From assembly GCA_963815785.1 (NCBI GenBank), contig CAWFHZ010000006.1, positions 1-64,000 of the forward strand: 64,000 nucleotides of DNA, in the 5' to 3' direction. Origin of the DNA: DATFVA01 sp963815785. Its GTDB lineage: Bacteria > Bacteroidota > Ignavibacteria > Ignavibacteriales > Ignavibacteriaceae. Position numbers and translations under genes: made by a program. The notes beneath the pieces were generated by a model. The model saw nothing but the letters and a program-made list of their open reading frames with translations. It was not told the origin of the DNA and searched no databases. Numbering within the stretch: position 1 is the first letter of the stretch; the number at the start of each line of letters is the position of its first letter. Below are positions 46,697 through 55,424 of this stretch, in pieces.

Positions 46697-48337
46697 TTAA
46701 ACGGGTTCTTTTGTTTTTGTGTTCGTTCTCATCTTTGTATACATAATTGAAATAATAAGAAGAATAATACTTACAGCAAGAAATGAAATTATTTTGTAAG
46801 TAATATCGGATGAAGTTATTCCAAAAGCCGCTAAATAAAAACAAGTCAGTATAAGTGTGGAAACAGCCATCATACGGTATTTTTTGTTTCTTAAAAGCTT
46901 ACTCATTAAATAATAAAGCAAAGCTAGCCCTGCCCAGGATAACCCGACAAAACTTGAAGGAAGTACATTGTAAAGTACATAAGGCAAAACCAGGAAAGCC
47001 ATAACCAGGTATGCAAGCCTGATGTTGTTTGTTGTCAATTCCAATCTTGTCTTCTGCCAGTTAAGAATTCTTGCACTTACCAGAGCAGCAATTCCAAAAC
47101 TTATACCTTCAAAACCAACAACATTAACATTAATAAGATATGAGATCAGAATTCCGCCAAATATAAATGTGTTAGCTACAATAATAAATTTTGATCTGAA
47201 CCATAGTGCAGTTGAGATTACTACTATACTCTGCCAGCAGAGAAGTATAAAGTAAGCCGGATCACTATATGAAGCTATTATGGCTGCGCTTAGTGCTGCA
47301 TAGGCAAACATAGCATAGATAAAGGAACCAAATCTGCTTTTCTCTTTCGTCCAGAATAATATAGCAAGCGTCATCAAAACAACGAAAGCTCCTAAATGCA
47401 CTATTCCCAGATTTTTTATTCCGCTTAAAATAGAAATCAATAGGAACAACCCGTAGCCGAGCGATGCATTCATAATTGTGATAAAGAGTTCATCCAGTTC
47501 CTTTTTCTTATCTTTTATTAGAAGTAAACTCCCAACGCCGTAAATTGAAAGATAGCCTAATAAAAAAATCAGGTTATATTGAAAGCCCGTAGTAATCTGC
47601 AGAGTGTGACCCAGCAGGGGATTGTTTACAAACCAGAAACAATGAGCAAGACAGGTGAAGATAATTCCAAAAACCATAAGGTTTGCTGAGTTAAATTTTA
47701 ATGATACCCTTACAACTGAAACGCTGATAAGAGTCAGCATAATAAATGTTAACAATGGAATCTCGGTAACAAGAGCAGTCATCATAAAAAGTAATACAGC
47801 AAGCGCAATTAAATAAACGGATGAACGTCTGAGTGCGATCCAGGAGGTAAAAGAACAGACAACTAGCAATAAAATAACAAGGAAAACTCTGCTGGTAACA
47901 ATTGGTTCCATCCCAAAGAAATGAAGCCTTAGAGTCGTAAGGTACAAAAGCGCTGTGCCGCCACCAACAAGAAAACCGGAAATGTATTTATAAGATTTAA
48001 GCCAGATTTCAGGGATAATGATTAGAGCAAGACTTAAGAAAAATCCTATTGAAATTGGCAGCATTGGGGGATAGTTATCCAGTGGTTGTGTTATAAGGAA
48101 AAACATTCCAAGAATAAATGCCAGTATCCCTATTTTTGCAAACCAGAATTCCCCAATGGCAAGTTCTAGTGCATCGTCTTCCTCATCAGTCTTAGGGAGA
48201 ATTTCCTGCTTTACTTCCTCTTCTGATATTTCCTTTTTCAAGTTAAGCGCAGTTTCAACTTCTGTTAATCTCTTTTCGATCTGGTTCATAGTTTTTACTA
48301 GATCATCAAGAGCAGAATTGGATATTTCACTGTTCAT
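46697..48337 (-). CDS. DUF2339-like polytopic membrane protein
   Basis: A 546-residue protein with a short N-terminal coiled-coil (LVKTMNQIEKRLTEVETALNL, about residues 9-30), an acidic linker and about fourteen to seventeen transmembrane segments from residue 65 on. The coiled-coil plus GEFWFAKIGILAFILGMFFL opening matches the DUF2339 membrane-protein pattern (ELxIGxxWLxKIGIxxLVLG). Function unknown; such proteins are often seen near envelope or respiratory genes. Its start lies 22 bases after the 11-haem cytochrome stop, so it is the last gene of the respiratory operon. Confidence 0.7.
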   Translation of the reverse strand: MNSEISNSALDDLVKTMNQIEKRLTEVETALNLKKEISEEEVKQEILPKTDEEDDALELAIGEFWFAKIGILAFILGMFFLITQPLDNYPPMLPISIGFFLSLALIIIPEIWLKSYKYISGFLVGGGTALLYLTTLRLHFFGMEPIVTSRVFLVILLLVVCSFTSWIALRRSSVYLIALAVLLFMMTALVTEIPLLTFIMLTLISVSVVRVSLKFNSANLMVFGIIFTCLAHCFWFVNNPLLGHTLQITTGFQYNLIFLLGYLSIYGVGSLLLIKDKKKELDELFITIMNASLGYGLFLLISILSGIKNLGIVHLGAFVVLMTLAILFWTKEKSRFGSFIYAMFAYAALSAAIIASYSDPAYFILLCWQSIVVISTALWFRSKFIIVANTFIFGGILISYLINVNVVGFEGISFGIAALVSARILNWQKTRLELTTNNIRLAYLVMAFLVLPYVLYNVLPSSFVGLSWAGLALLYYLMSKLLRNKKYRMMAVSTLILTCFYLAAFGITSSDITYKIISFLAVSIILLIISIMYTKMRTNTKTKEPV

Positions 48338-48359
48338 ATTTTCCTCCCGGTCCTTTTGT

Positions 48360-49832
48360 TCATTCCTTTAGGGGATTTTGTTTTTCAATTCGCCTGATAT
48401 ACAAAAACAGCACGAGGGCAAGAAAACTGATTATTAATACTGATACTCCCAAACCAATTCTTCTGAAATAATATTCATCTATAGCACTATTTGCCTCTGC
48501 AATTACATTCTTCGAAGATGAAAAACCTTTGTTGACTACTTCCTTAAATTTATCTTCGCTGAAGGAGTGAACAATAGTTCTGGTTTCTATTCTTGCCTGA
48601 TGAATATTTCGCAGTTCGAATTTTTCTTCCTCTACTTCCATTCCTTTTTGTTCAGCTTCATATACAAGTGCGTTGGCAAGGCTGTCCTGTGCCGTCAGGC
48701 TATCGAGCCATTGCTTCATCTGCGCAGCAACTTTATATCCAGCGACATTTTCGGAAGGGGAATGACATTTTATGCAGATAGCTCCGGAGTTTACACCCAG
48801 TAGTTTATCGGTTACCGGAAGAATTCCGTGATTGCCATGACAGGTTTCACATTCCGGATAATTTTTTTCATCAAATGCTTTTTTATGGGGACTGTTGGAG
48901 AATAAATCAGCATTCAGAACATGGCAGGTTCCGCAAACTTTGGAAATAGATGTTATACCGGGAGGCATTGCAGCATGATTACCATGACAGCTATTGCAGG
49001 CTGGTGCACTCAAATCATCTTTTTCCAGAAGGGCAATTCCATGAGCACTTTTAATGTATTCATCGTATTGATTAGTAGGTATTCCGTATTTTGCCATGTA
49101 CTCTTTATTGCTGTGACATGTTGAGCATGTCTTAGGAATGTTTGTGGGATAAACAGCAGAACGTACATCCTTGGTTGAAAGAATGTTATGGCTTCCATGG
49201 CAACTGACACATTGTGCCGGTTTTGGATCTCCCTTTGCGTTAAGTATACCGTGTTCACTGGAACGATACTTCTGGAACTGATCGACGGCGATCTCAGGAT
49301 TGTAAGACCGCATAAATTTTGCGTTGCCATGACACTTGTTGCATGTTTCCGGGATATTTGTCGGGTATACAGGTGAGCGCGGATTCTTTACGGAAACAAT
49401 TCCATGAGCATTATGACAAGTTATGCATTGAACAATTCTGTCTGTTCCATTTAAACTTAGTTTTCCATGGACACTGTTTTTCAGTGATTCCATTTGATTT
49501 GTAGATAAATCTTTTGAGTAATGGGAAATAAAAGTGGAATCAGAATGACATCTGGAACAGATATCCGATATTTGATTTCCTTTTGGAACTCCGATAAAGC
49601 CTTTCGTCTTATCCATAGCTTCATCCATATCTTCGCTCTTATTGTTTCCGCCGTGACAATCTGAACAGCTTAATCCGGCCAGATGATGAATATCATCCTT
49701 AAATAATTCGGCAGGTGAACTTCCCAGATCAGAGTGACATGAGAAACATTTATCCTCGGCGGCATATCCTTTTATAGCGGAAGAAATGAAAAGGAATAAA
49801 AATATTATGCAGATTTTAATAATAGTTTTCAC
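48360..49832 (-). CDS. 11-haem c-type cytochrome, membrane anchored
   Basis: A 490-residue cytochrome with a signal peptide (ending KGYAAED) and eleven CXXCH motifs in order: CFSCH, CSDCH, CSRCH, CITCH, CNKCH, CVSCH, CSTCH, CNSCH, CGTCH, CETCH, CIKCH. Two blocks containing PVYPTNIP or AVYPTNIP are internally repeated, showing duplication of a diheme module. A final membrane helix (about residues 455-478; LGVSVLIISFLALVLFLYIRR) anchors it. The GTG at 49830-49832 overlaps the cytochrome b stop as GTGA, so translation is coupled and this start is preferred over 49841. It probably takes electrons from the Rieske/cytochrome b pair. Confidence 0.9.
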   Translation of the reverse strand: MKTIIKICIIFLFLFISSAIKGYAAEDKCFSCHSDLGSSPAELFKDDIHHLAGLSCSDCHGGNNKSEDMDEAMDKTKGFIGVPKGNQISDICSRCHSDSTFISHYSKDLSTNQMESLKNSVHGKLSLNGTDRIVQCITCHNAHGIVSVKNPRSPVYPTNIPETCNKCHGNAKFMRSYNPEIAVDQFQKYRSSEHGILNAKGDPKPAQCVSCHGSHNILSTKDVRSAVYPTNIPKTCSTCHSNKEYMAKYGIPTNQYDEYIKSAHGIALLEKDDLSAPACNSCHGNHAAMPPGITSISKVCGTCHVLNADLFSNSPHKKAFDEKNYPECETCHGNHGILPVTDKLLGVNSGAICIKCHSPSENVAGYKVAAQMKQWLDSLTAQDSLANALVYEAEQKGMEVEEEKFELRNIHQARIETRTIVHSFSEDKFKEVVNKGFSSSKNVIAEANSAIDEYYFRRIGLGVSVLIISFLALVLFLYIRRIEKQNPLKE

Positions 49833-50908
49833 GACAGCCACCCGAGAGTTGTTAAAACGATGATAAAAATAACAGCAAATATTCCCAGATAATTGATTTT
49901 ACGATTTAGCTGACCTCTTGAACTCTTACGATCCCAAAAGGGAACAAGGAGCCAGAGAATTCCTGCTAAACCGAAAAGAAGAATTCCCACGACCTCGCCT
50001 TCGAAGATGAATATGTGAGCCGGGAAATACTTCAATGTCTGGAACATAAAAAGGAAATACCATTCGGGTTTAATACCGGCTGGAGCCACGCCGAACAGAT
50101 CAGCTTTTAGACCAAGTTCGGCAGGAAAAAATACAGCAAGAACGGCCAGAAGGTTAAGTACTAATAACCAAAGAAGAAGATCGCGTAGAAAAAAGTTAGG
50201 AAAGAACGGCATCTTTTTTAGCGGAACTTTTTTGGATTCTTTTACTTCAAGAGGTTCACTCATTCCCTGTCTTTGCACCAGGATAAGATGAACACCAAGC
50301 AGCAGGGTAAATATTCCAGGTAAAAGTGCTACGTGAAAACCAAAAAATCTGGACAGCGTAGCGCCGGTAACATCATCTCCTCCTCTAAGGAAGATCTTTA
50401 ATGGTTCTCCGATTACAGGAACAGCCCCGGCAATATCGCTTCCAACTTTTGTTGCAAAAAATGCGAGCTGGTTCCATGGAAGGAGATATCCGCTGAATCC
50501 GAAAAAGAAAGCAAGAAACAACATCAGCATTCCTGTAAGCCATGTCATTTCCCTCGGTTTACGGTAAGATTTTTCAAAATAAACACTGAACATATGAATG
50601 AACAATGAGAAAATAAAAAGATTTGCAGACCATGCGTGGATTGATCTTACAAGCCAGCCGAACTGCACTTTGGACATTATAAACTGAATGCTTTCGTAAG
50701 CAAGATCTGCACTTCCTTTATAATAGAAAAGGAGTAGTATACCTGTGACAACCTGTATGATAAAGAGGAAAACGGATACGCCTCCAAAGTAGTACCATAT
50801 AGAATGTCTATGGACGGGGACATATTTTTTACTGAAGAATTTTATTAAATCTTCAAATTGAACCCGCTCATCAATCCATGAATATAATTTTAATAATTGT
50901 TTTTTCAT
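49829..50908 (-). CDS. cytochrome b of a bc-type quinol-oxidising complex
   Basis: A 359-residue cytochrome b with the N-terminal b6-like half fused to a subunit-IV-like half, about eight membrane helices in all. Haem-ligand histidines appear in RSIHAWSANLFIFSLFIHMF and GFHVALLPGIFTLLLGVHLI; the Qo-site PEWY motif (GIKPEWYFLFMFQTLKYFP) is intact. It oxidises quinol and passes electrons to the Rieske protein encoded just upstream. The ATG at 50906-50908 is preferred over the TTG at 50930-50932 that would overlap the Rieske gene. No c1 gene follows; the next gene is the 11-haem cytochrome. Confidence 0.93.
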   Translation of the reverse strand: MKKQLLKLYSWIDERVQFEDLIKFFSKKYVPVHRHSIWYYFGGVSVFLFIIQVVTGILLLFYYKGSADLAYESIQFIMSKVQFGWLVRSIHAWSANLFIFSLFIHMFSVYFEKSYRKPREMTWLTGMLMLFLAFFFGFSGYLLPWNQLAFFATKVGSDIAGAVPVIGEPLKIFLRGGDDVTGATLSRFFGFHVALLPGIFTLLLGVHLILVQRQGMSEPLEVKESKKVPLKKMPFFPNFFLRDLLLWLLVLNLLAVLAVFFPAELGLKADLFGVAPAGIKPEWYFLFMFQTLKYFPAHIFIFEGEVVGILLFGLAGILWLLVPFWDRKSSRGQLNRKINYLGIFAVIFIIVLTTLGWLS

Positions 50909-50915
50909 TTTTCTT

Positions 50916-51371
50916 CTACGCAGTTTTTGCAATCATTAATTCATCCCCTTTAATTATGGTTTTAAATTTAGTTAATGGTCTTGGGGGAGGACCCGAAATA
51001 TTTCGTCCGGTTAAATCATACTTTCCGTTATGGCAGGCACACCAGATTATATGCTGGTCTTTCTTATACTGGACCGTGCAATCAAGGTGAGTACACCTGG
51101 CAGAAAAAGCAAGAAATTTATCCTGAGGAGAATGTATAACAATTACAGGCTCATTCCCGAACCGGATAATTTTGTAATCATTTTCTTTAAGATCCGCAGT
51201 TTTACCAGCGTTAACAACAGAAACTTCTACTTCCCTTTGTTTAGGGGGTTTGAGAAACGCAAAAATGGGATATAAAATGGAAGCGGAGAAAGCAGTTACT
51301 CCTGTCCATCCCAGAATTTTAAAGAAGTTTCTTCTGTCGGTTTTTTTGTTTAATAATTCAGGTTTTTCCAT
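50916..51371 (-). CDS. Rieske 2Fe-2S protein
   Basis: A 151-residue iron-sulfur subunit. An N-terminal RRNFFKILGWTG segment (Tat-like twin Arg plus membrane helix, about 12-40) targets it to the membrane. The cluster loops are CTHLDC (about residues 93-98, ligands Cys93 and His95) and CACHNGKYD (Cys111 and His114), with Cys98 and Cys113 placed for the usual disulfide. The PPPRPL block follows. It partners the cytochrome b encoded 7 bases downstream and follows the receiver gene by 18 bases. Confidence 0.95.
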   Translation of the reverse strand: MEKPELLNKKTDRRNFFKILGWTGVTAFSASILYPIFAFLKPPKQREVEVSVVNAGKTADLKENDYKIIRFGNEPVIVIHSPQDKFLAFSARCTHLDCTVQYKKDQHIIWCACHNGKYDLTGRNISGPPPRPLTKFKTIIKGDELMIAKTA

Positions 51372-51389
51372 AATAAGAATATTTGTTTG

Positions 51390-51765
51390 TTACTGTGATT
51401 TATAAAATGGAATAGTGGCTGTTATAATTTCTTTTATAATATTACTATCGATTGGTTTTTCGGTTAAATTAAAAATTCCCTCCTGGTAAAGAATTCCGCC
51501 TTCCTGAGGATTTGTTCTTTCGTTTAAAATAATCAGGGGTATTTTCGGGTTAATTCTCTTAATTATTTTCACCCAGTTATGACATACAGAAAAACTTTCA
51601 GTACAATCACAGATTACCATATCGTAATCGTTCTCCTGCAAATCCACATATAAATCCGGCAAATTCTTTTTTCTTAATGAGAGCGATACCAATCTCTGAA
51701 CAAATTTCGAAACACTGTGATATTGTATTTTCATCGCTGCTAAGTATTATACCTCTGAACTTCAT
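51390..51765 (-). CDS. response-regulator receiver-domain protein (one frameshift)
   Basis: A receiver-like protein of about 125 residues with no output domain. The ORF starting at 51734 lacks the first strand. The +1-related frame beginning at ATG 51763-51765 reads MKFRGIILSSDENTISQCFE..., a standard receiver beginning, with AAAGG upstream. Deleting one base from the six-base homopolymer 51667-51672 joins the two (IALIKKKNLPDLYVDL). Further blocks are DYDMVICDCTES (possible phospho-Asp), KIPLIILNER and NLTEKPID, where the receiver Lys sits in EKP. It is the first gene of the Rieske/cytochrome b operon and may be a single-domain regulator. Confidence 0.7.
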
Positions 51766-51955
51766 ACGAGATACCTTTAACTTTCTGAAGGTGAGTAAAA
51801 CACATATTATACCACAAACTGAATTAATATGGGGAAAGTGTTGTTGTTAATTAAATTCGCAGGATTTAAGATGGTTATGATTTTTACTAAAGATTATTAA
51901 CAAAGGAAAAATTTAAAAAGTGTATCCTGAATGTCCCACTTTACAATTAAATTTT

Positions 51956-53341
51956 TTAGCGGCGGTATTGCTGAGGATCAAGATGATATTTATTTAAGAT
52001 TCTGTGAATATGTCTTCTGGTCATTCCTGCTTCCTCAGATACATGGGTTATGTTCCCCTTATGCTTACTTAAAAGAAACATAAAATATTTTTTTTCAACT
52101 TCTTCTATAGCTTTATTTCTCACCTGTGAAAGCGGTTTACTGAAAGAAACAGAAACTTCTTTAGAGGATATAAATTGCGGAGGTAAATCATTTAATGATA
52201 TTTTTTCTCCCTTAGAAAGAGTAATGGCGCGTTCAACAATATTTTCCAGCTCTCTTACATTTCCGGGCCAGTCATAAGCTTCAAATATTTCAAGGACCGG
52301 GTTTTCAAAACCCTTTATGTTTTTAGGAGATGATTTAAGTGTTTTAATCAGAAAATGTTCAGCAAGCAATCGTATATCACCTTCACGTTCCCTTAAAGGA
52401 GGAACCTGAATATTGATAACATTAAGTCTGTAATAAAAATCTTTTCTGATGGTTTCTTTCTCAAGTGCTTTATTAATATCCTGGTTTGTGGCAGATATCA
52501 GCCGGAGATCAGCCTGTAAAAGTTCGTTTCCCCCGATACGTCGGAGCTGTTGATCCTGCAGCGTTCTTAGTAATTTAATCTGAAGATTTACAGGAAGTTC
52601 ACATACTTCATCCAGAAAAAAAGAACCGCCGTTTGCATATTCAAGAAGTCCTATTTTTCTGTGTGTGGCTCCGGTGAATGCTCCTTTTTCATAACCGAAT
52701 AGTTCGGCTTCAAAAAGATTTTCCGGGAAAGCACCGCAATTTACAGGCACAAACGGTTTTAATTTTCTGTTGCTGCGTGCATGTATACTCCTTGCTATTA
52801 ATTCTTTTCCGGTACCGCTTTCACCTGTAATAAGAACATTTGCATCAGATTCAGCTACACTTTCAATCATCTCAAATACTTTTCTGATTGGGTCACTTTT
52901 GCCAATTATATTATCAAATCTGAACTTATCCTCAAGCTGTCTAATAAGGCTCACTCTTTCTTTGTAAAGGTTTCGCTGCCTTAATCCTTTTTCGACAAGT
53001 ATTTTCAGATTTTCAGTTTCAAAGGGTTTTTCAATAAAATCAAACGCACCAGCTTTCATTGCAGCAACCGCCCTGTCAATAGTGCCGTATGCAGAAAAAA
53101 TAATCACAGGTGTATCGGGAGCCAATTTCTGAACAGCATCAAGAACCTGCATTCCATCAAAATCAGGCATTAGAAGATCACAGAATACCAAATCAAATTC
53201 TTCGTCTTTAAGCATATCGATAGCCTGTTTACCGTCAGGAACTGAAAAAGGATTATTACCCAGCGCTGAGAGAATTTTTGAACACCCCCGGAGCATATCA
53301 GGTTCATCATCAATTATAAGTATTTTGGGTTTTGTCATCAT
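51956..53341 (-). CDS. sigma-54-dependent NtrC-type response regulator
   Basis: A 461-residue regulator: receiver domain (about 5-120, phospho-Asp at 55 in FCDLLMPD, Lys in EKPFE), AAA+ central domain (Walker A GESGTGKE at 173-180, sigma-54 contact motif GAFTGA at 220-225, Walker B region SFFLDEV) and a Fis-type helix-turn-helix at the C-terminus (GNITHVSEEAGMTRRHIHRILNKY). It needs RpoN to activate transcription. The first codon overlaps the histidine kinase stop as ATGA, so the two are translationally coupled. Likely targets include the adjacent respiratory operon; no convincing -24/-12 site was found by eye. Confidence 0.95.
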   Translation of the reverse strand: MMTKPKILIIDDEPDMLRGCSKILSALGNNPFSVPDGKQAIDMLKDEEFDLVFCDLLMPDFDGMQVLDAVQKLAPDTPVIIFSAYGTIDRAVAAMKAGAFDFIEKPFETENLKILVEKGLRQRNLYKERVSLIRQLEDKFRFDNIIGKSDPIRKVFEMIESVAESDANVLITGESGTGKELIARSIHARSNRKLKPFVPVNCGAFPENLFEAELFGYEKGAFTGATHRKIGLLEYANGGSFFLDEVCELPVNLQIKLLRTLQDQQLRRIGGNELLQADLRLISATNQDINKALEKETIRKDFYYRLNVINIQVPPLREREGDIRLLAEHFLIKTLKSSPKNIKGFENPVLEIFEAYDWPGNVRELENIVERAITLSKGEKISLNDLPPQFISSKEVSVSFSKPLSQVRNKAIEEVEKKYFMFLLSKHKGNITHVSEEAGMTRRHIHRILNKYHLDPQQYRR

Positions 53342-55101
53342 AGTTTTATTCCTTCGGCAGAATAAGGAAGTGTTACAATAAATTTTGTGTATTTACCCGC
53401 TTCACTTTTAACATCCAATTTTCCTCTGTGCCTTTGAACTATTGATCTTGAAATGGATAATCCCAAACCGGTTCCCTGCTTATTGAGTTTTGTTGAATAA
53501 AAAGGATTAAAAATTTTGGACAGATTTTCGGCTTTAATTCCTTCACCATTATCTTCAATTGATATGAAGATACCGTTAATCAGTTTTGAACCTGCAGGAG
53601 AATTATTGATATCATTTTTCCCTGTATTTATAATTATACTTCCGGTTTCAGGTAACGCATCTATTGCATTATTTAGAATATTCATAAACACCTGTTCCAT
53701 TTGTCTCCTGTCTGCAACAATGAGGGGGAGAGTTGGATCGAACGATTTAGCTAAGTCTATTTTTTTAGATTTCAATCTGTGTGAAATCAGGTAAACACAC
53801 TCATTTATCAAATCCTCTATTCTTAAGGCTTCCGGATTGAAAGGCATCAGTCGTGAATATGTTAAAAGTGTCCGGGTGTATTCACTTATTCTCCTTGTCT
53901 GGTTACGTATAATGTTCAATTCTTCACTGATACTATTTTCATTTCCCTTCTCAAGCAACAGGGCATCTGTATGAGCTGCAATTATTCCCGCTGGAGTATT
54001 TATTTCGTGTGCTACGCTGTCAACCAATTCTCCTATTGAAGCCAGCTTTGAAGCATGGCTTAATTGTTCCCTGTATTGATGAATTTCTTCCAGGTTTCTG
54101 CTAGCTTCCTCTGCGCGGATTCTTCTCAGGTTAAGGAAATAAATTGATAATCCAAGAATGAAAATGACAGTCAGAATAATTAGTCCGAGTATAAAAAATA
54201 ATTGAAATCTTCCTTTTAGTCCGGTTGTTACTTTTGGCAGAAAGGTGCTGATAGCTATTATCCAGGTTTGATTCTGCAGTTTAACCGGAACATAAGCCAT
54301 TATCTTGCTCGGCTCATTTCCCTGGACAAAATATTCATCAACCGAGGCTGATTTTGATTTGAGCATTTTCTTCTGTGTACTGAAATTAACATGACAGTTT
54401 TGGCATTCATCAGTTGTTTTAAGTATTGAATTAAACAGCATCTCCTGGTGTCGTGGATGGTAAATCAGCCGTCCTTCTCCATCAAGTACCCATGCAAAAT
54501 CTTCACTACTTAATTTCAGGGGTTTGATGAAACGGTTAATCAGTATATCAAAATCTACAAGATAACCGATAAAGATATTTGTTCGGAAACCCTTTTTAGT
54601 TGAAAGCGAAGTTACCATTAAAAATGATTTCGGACTGTTCCTATCTCCTCTTAAATCAGGCATTACATCGGAGAAAAGATATTCTGCATCGGAGTTATTA
54701 ATTGAGGTGGTTAGTTGATAAGTTTTAACCTTTGACCAATCAGGAAGTTTTCTGCCTGTACTGAAATATATATTTCCAAGTGAATCCGCCAAAAATATAG
54801 CGCGAATAATTGTACTGTCGTAATTCTCTTTGAAAAACTTTAAAGAGGAAAAAATGTTTTTGTTGTTTGAATTAATAACCTCAGGATTCCGGGTTAATAA
54901 TTTCATATCCCGGACGAGGTGTTCGATAAAAAAATCTATTCCCTGCGCAACCGATTTCACCATTTCCAGTTGTTGAAGCTGATGATTTCTTTTGGCATCT
55001 TCAAGAGTACTTAGGTAAATCCTGTTTACGAGATACAGGAAAACAAGGACCAGCAGAATAATTCCGGCAGTTATATAGTATTTTCTTGATTTCTTTTTCA
55101 T
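53338..55101 (-). CDS. sensor histidine kinase with a haem-c-type motif in its periplasmic domain
   Basis: A 587-residue membrane kinase. Two membrane helices (about 10-29 and 301-323) frame a Cache-like extracytoplasmic sensor of about 270 residues. Within it, TTDECQNCHVNF holds a CXXCH motif (Cys233, Cys236, His237), the covalent haem c signature. The cytosolic part has the HisKA box (SVAHEINTP, His365) and a HATPase domain (NILNNAIDALPETGS, IEDNGEGI, GTGLGLSI). Haem-bearing sensors of this kind can respond to redox state or a gas ligand; that role is inference. The partner NtrC-type regulator is coupled by ATGA overlap. Confidence 0.93.
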   Translation of the reverse strand: MKKKSRKYYITAGIILLVLVFLYLVNRIYLSTLEDAKRNHQLQQLEMVKSVAQGIDFFIEHLVRDMKLLTRNPEVINSNNKNIFSSLKFFKENYDSTIIRAIFLADSLGNIYFSTGRKLPDWSKVKTYQLTTSINNSDAEYLFSDVMPDLRGDRNSPKSFLMVTSLSTKKGFRTNIFIGYLVDFDILINRFIKPLKLSSEDFAWVLDGEGRLIYHPRHQEMLFNSILKTTDECQNCHVNFSTQKKMLKSKSASVDEYFVQGNEPSKIMAYVPVKLQNQTWIIAISTFLPKVTTGLKGRFQLFFILGLIILTVIFILGLSIYFLNLRRIRAEEASRNLEEIHQYREQLSHASKLASIGELVDSVAHEINTPAGIIAAHTDALLLEKGNENSISEELNIIRNQTRRISEYTRTLLTYSRLMPFNPEALRIEDLINECVYLISHRLKSKKIDLAKSFDPTLPLIVADRRQMEQVFMNILNNAIDALPETGSIIINTGKNDINNSPAGSKLINGIFISIEDNGEGIKAENLSKIFNPFYSTKLNKQGTGLGLSISRSIVQRHRGKLDVKSEAGKYTKFIVTLPYSAEGIKL

Positions 55102-55424
55102 TTCAGAATTTCATTATTCCCAATCCGAAATAACAATTGATTTAGATAATTGGACAAAAACAACTGATTGAGATTCATTTAATATGTATGTGTACTCTGT
55201 AAAGTCACACTGTGACATATGAAGTCACATAAAGATAGGAGAGATAATTGATAAAAGAAAGCAAAATTAAAAGGATATTTCACTTAAATCGTTGATAAAA
55301 ATTTCAATCTATATAATTTTAAACAAAATCAGTTATCAGAATTTAATAGAAACTTTATGATAAAATGATTTGCTTTGTTGCTTCACTTGATTAATTTTAG
55401 GGCTCAAAATTCCCGGAAAGAAAG
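55102..55424. promoter_or_regulatory. divergent control region with a GTCACA palindrome
   Basis: About 320 bases between the kinase (minus) and the adaptor gene (plus). GTCACACTGTGAC (55204-55216) is a perfect palindrome around a central C, with a third AAGTCACAT copy starting at 55221. The half-site resembles CRP/FNR-type TGTGA boxes, but the spacing is unlike the CRP consensus. It is a plausible operator for one or both divergent operons. Nothing else stands out. Confidence 0.35.

Noticed and set aside
51766..51955. Sigma-54 promoter for the Rieske operon
   Set aside because: A GGG/GC-type -24/-12 pair was looked for on the minus strand and not found; only an AT-rich TATAAT-like stretch is visible.
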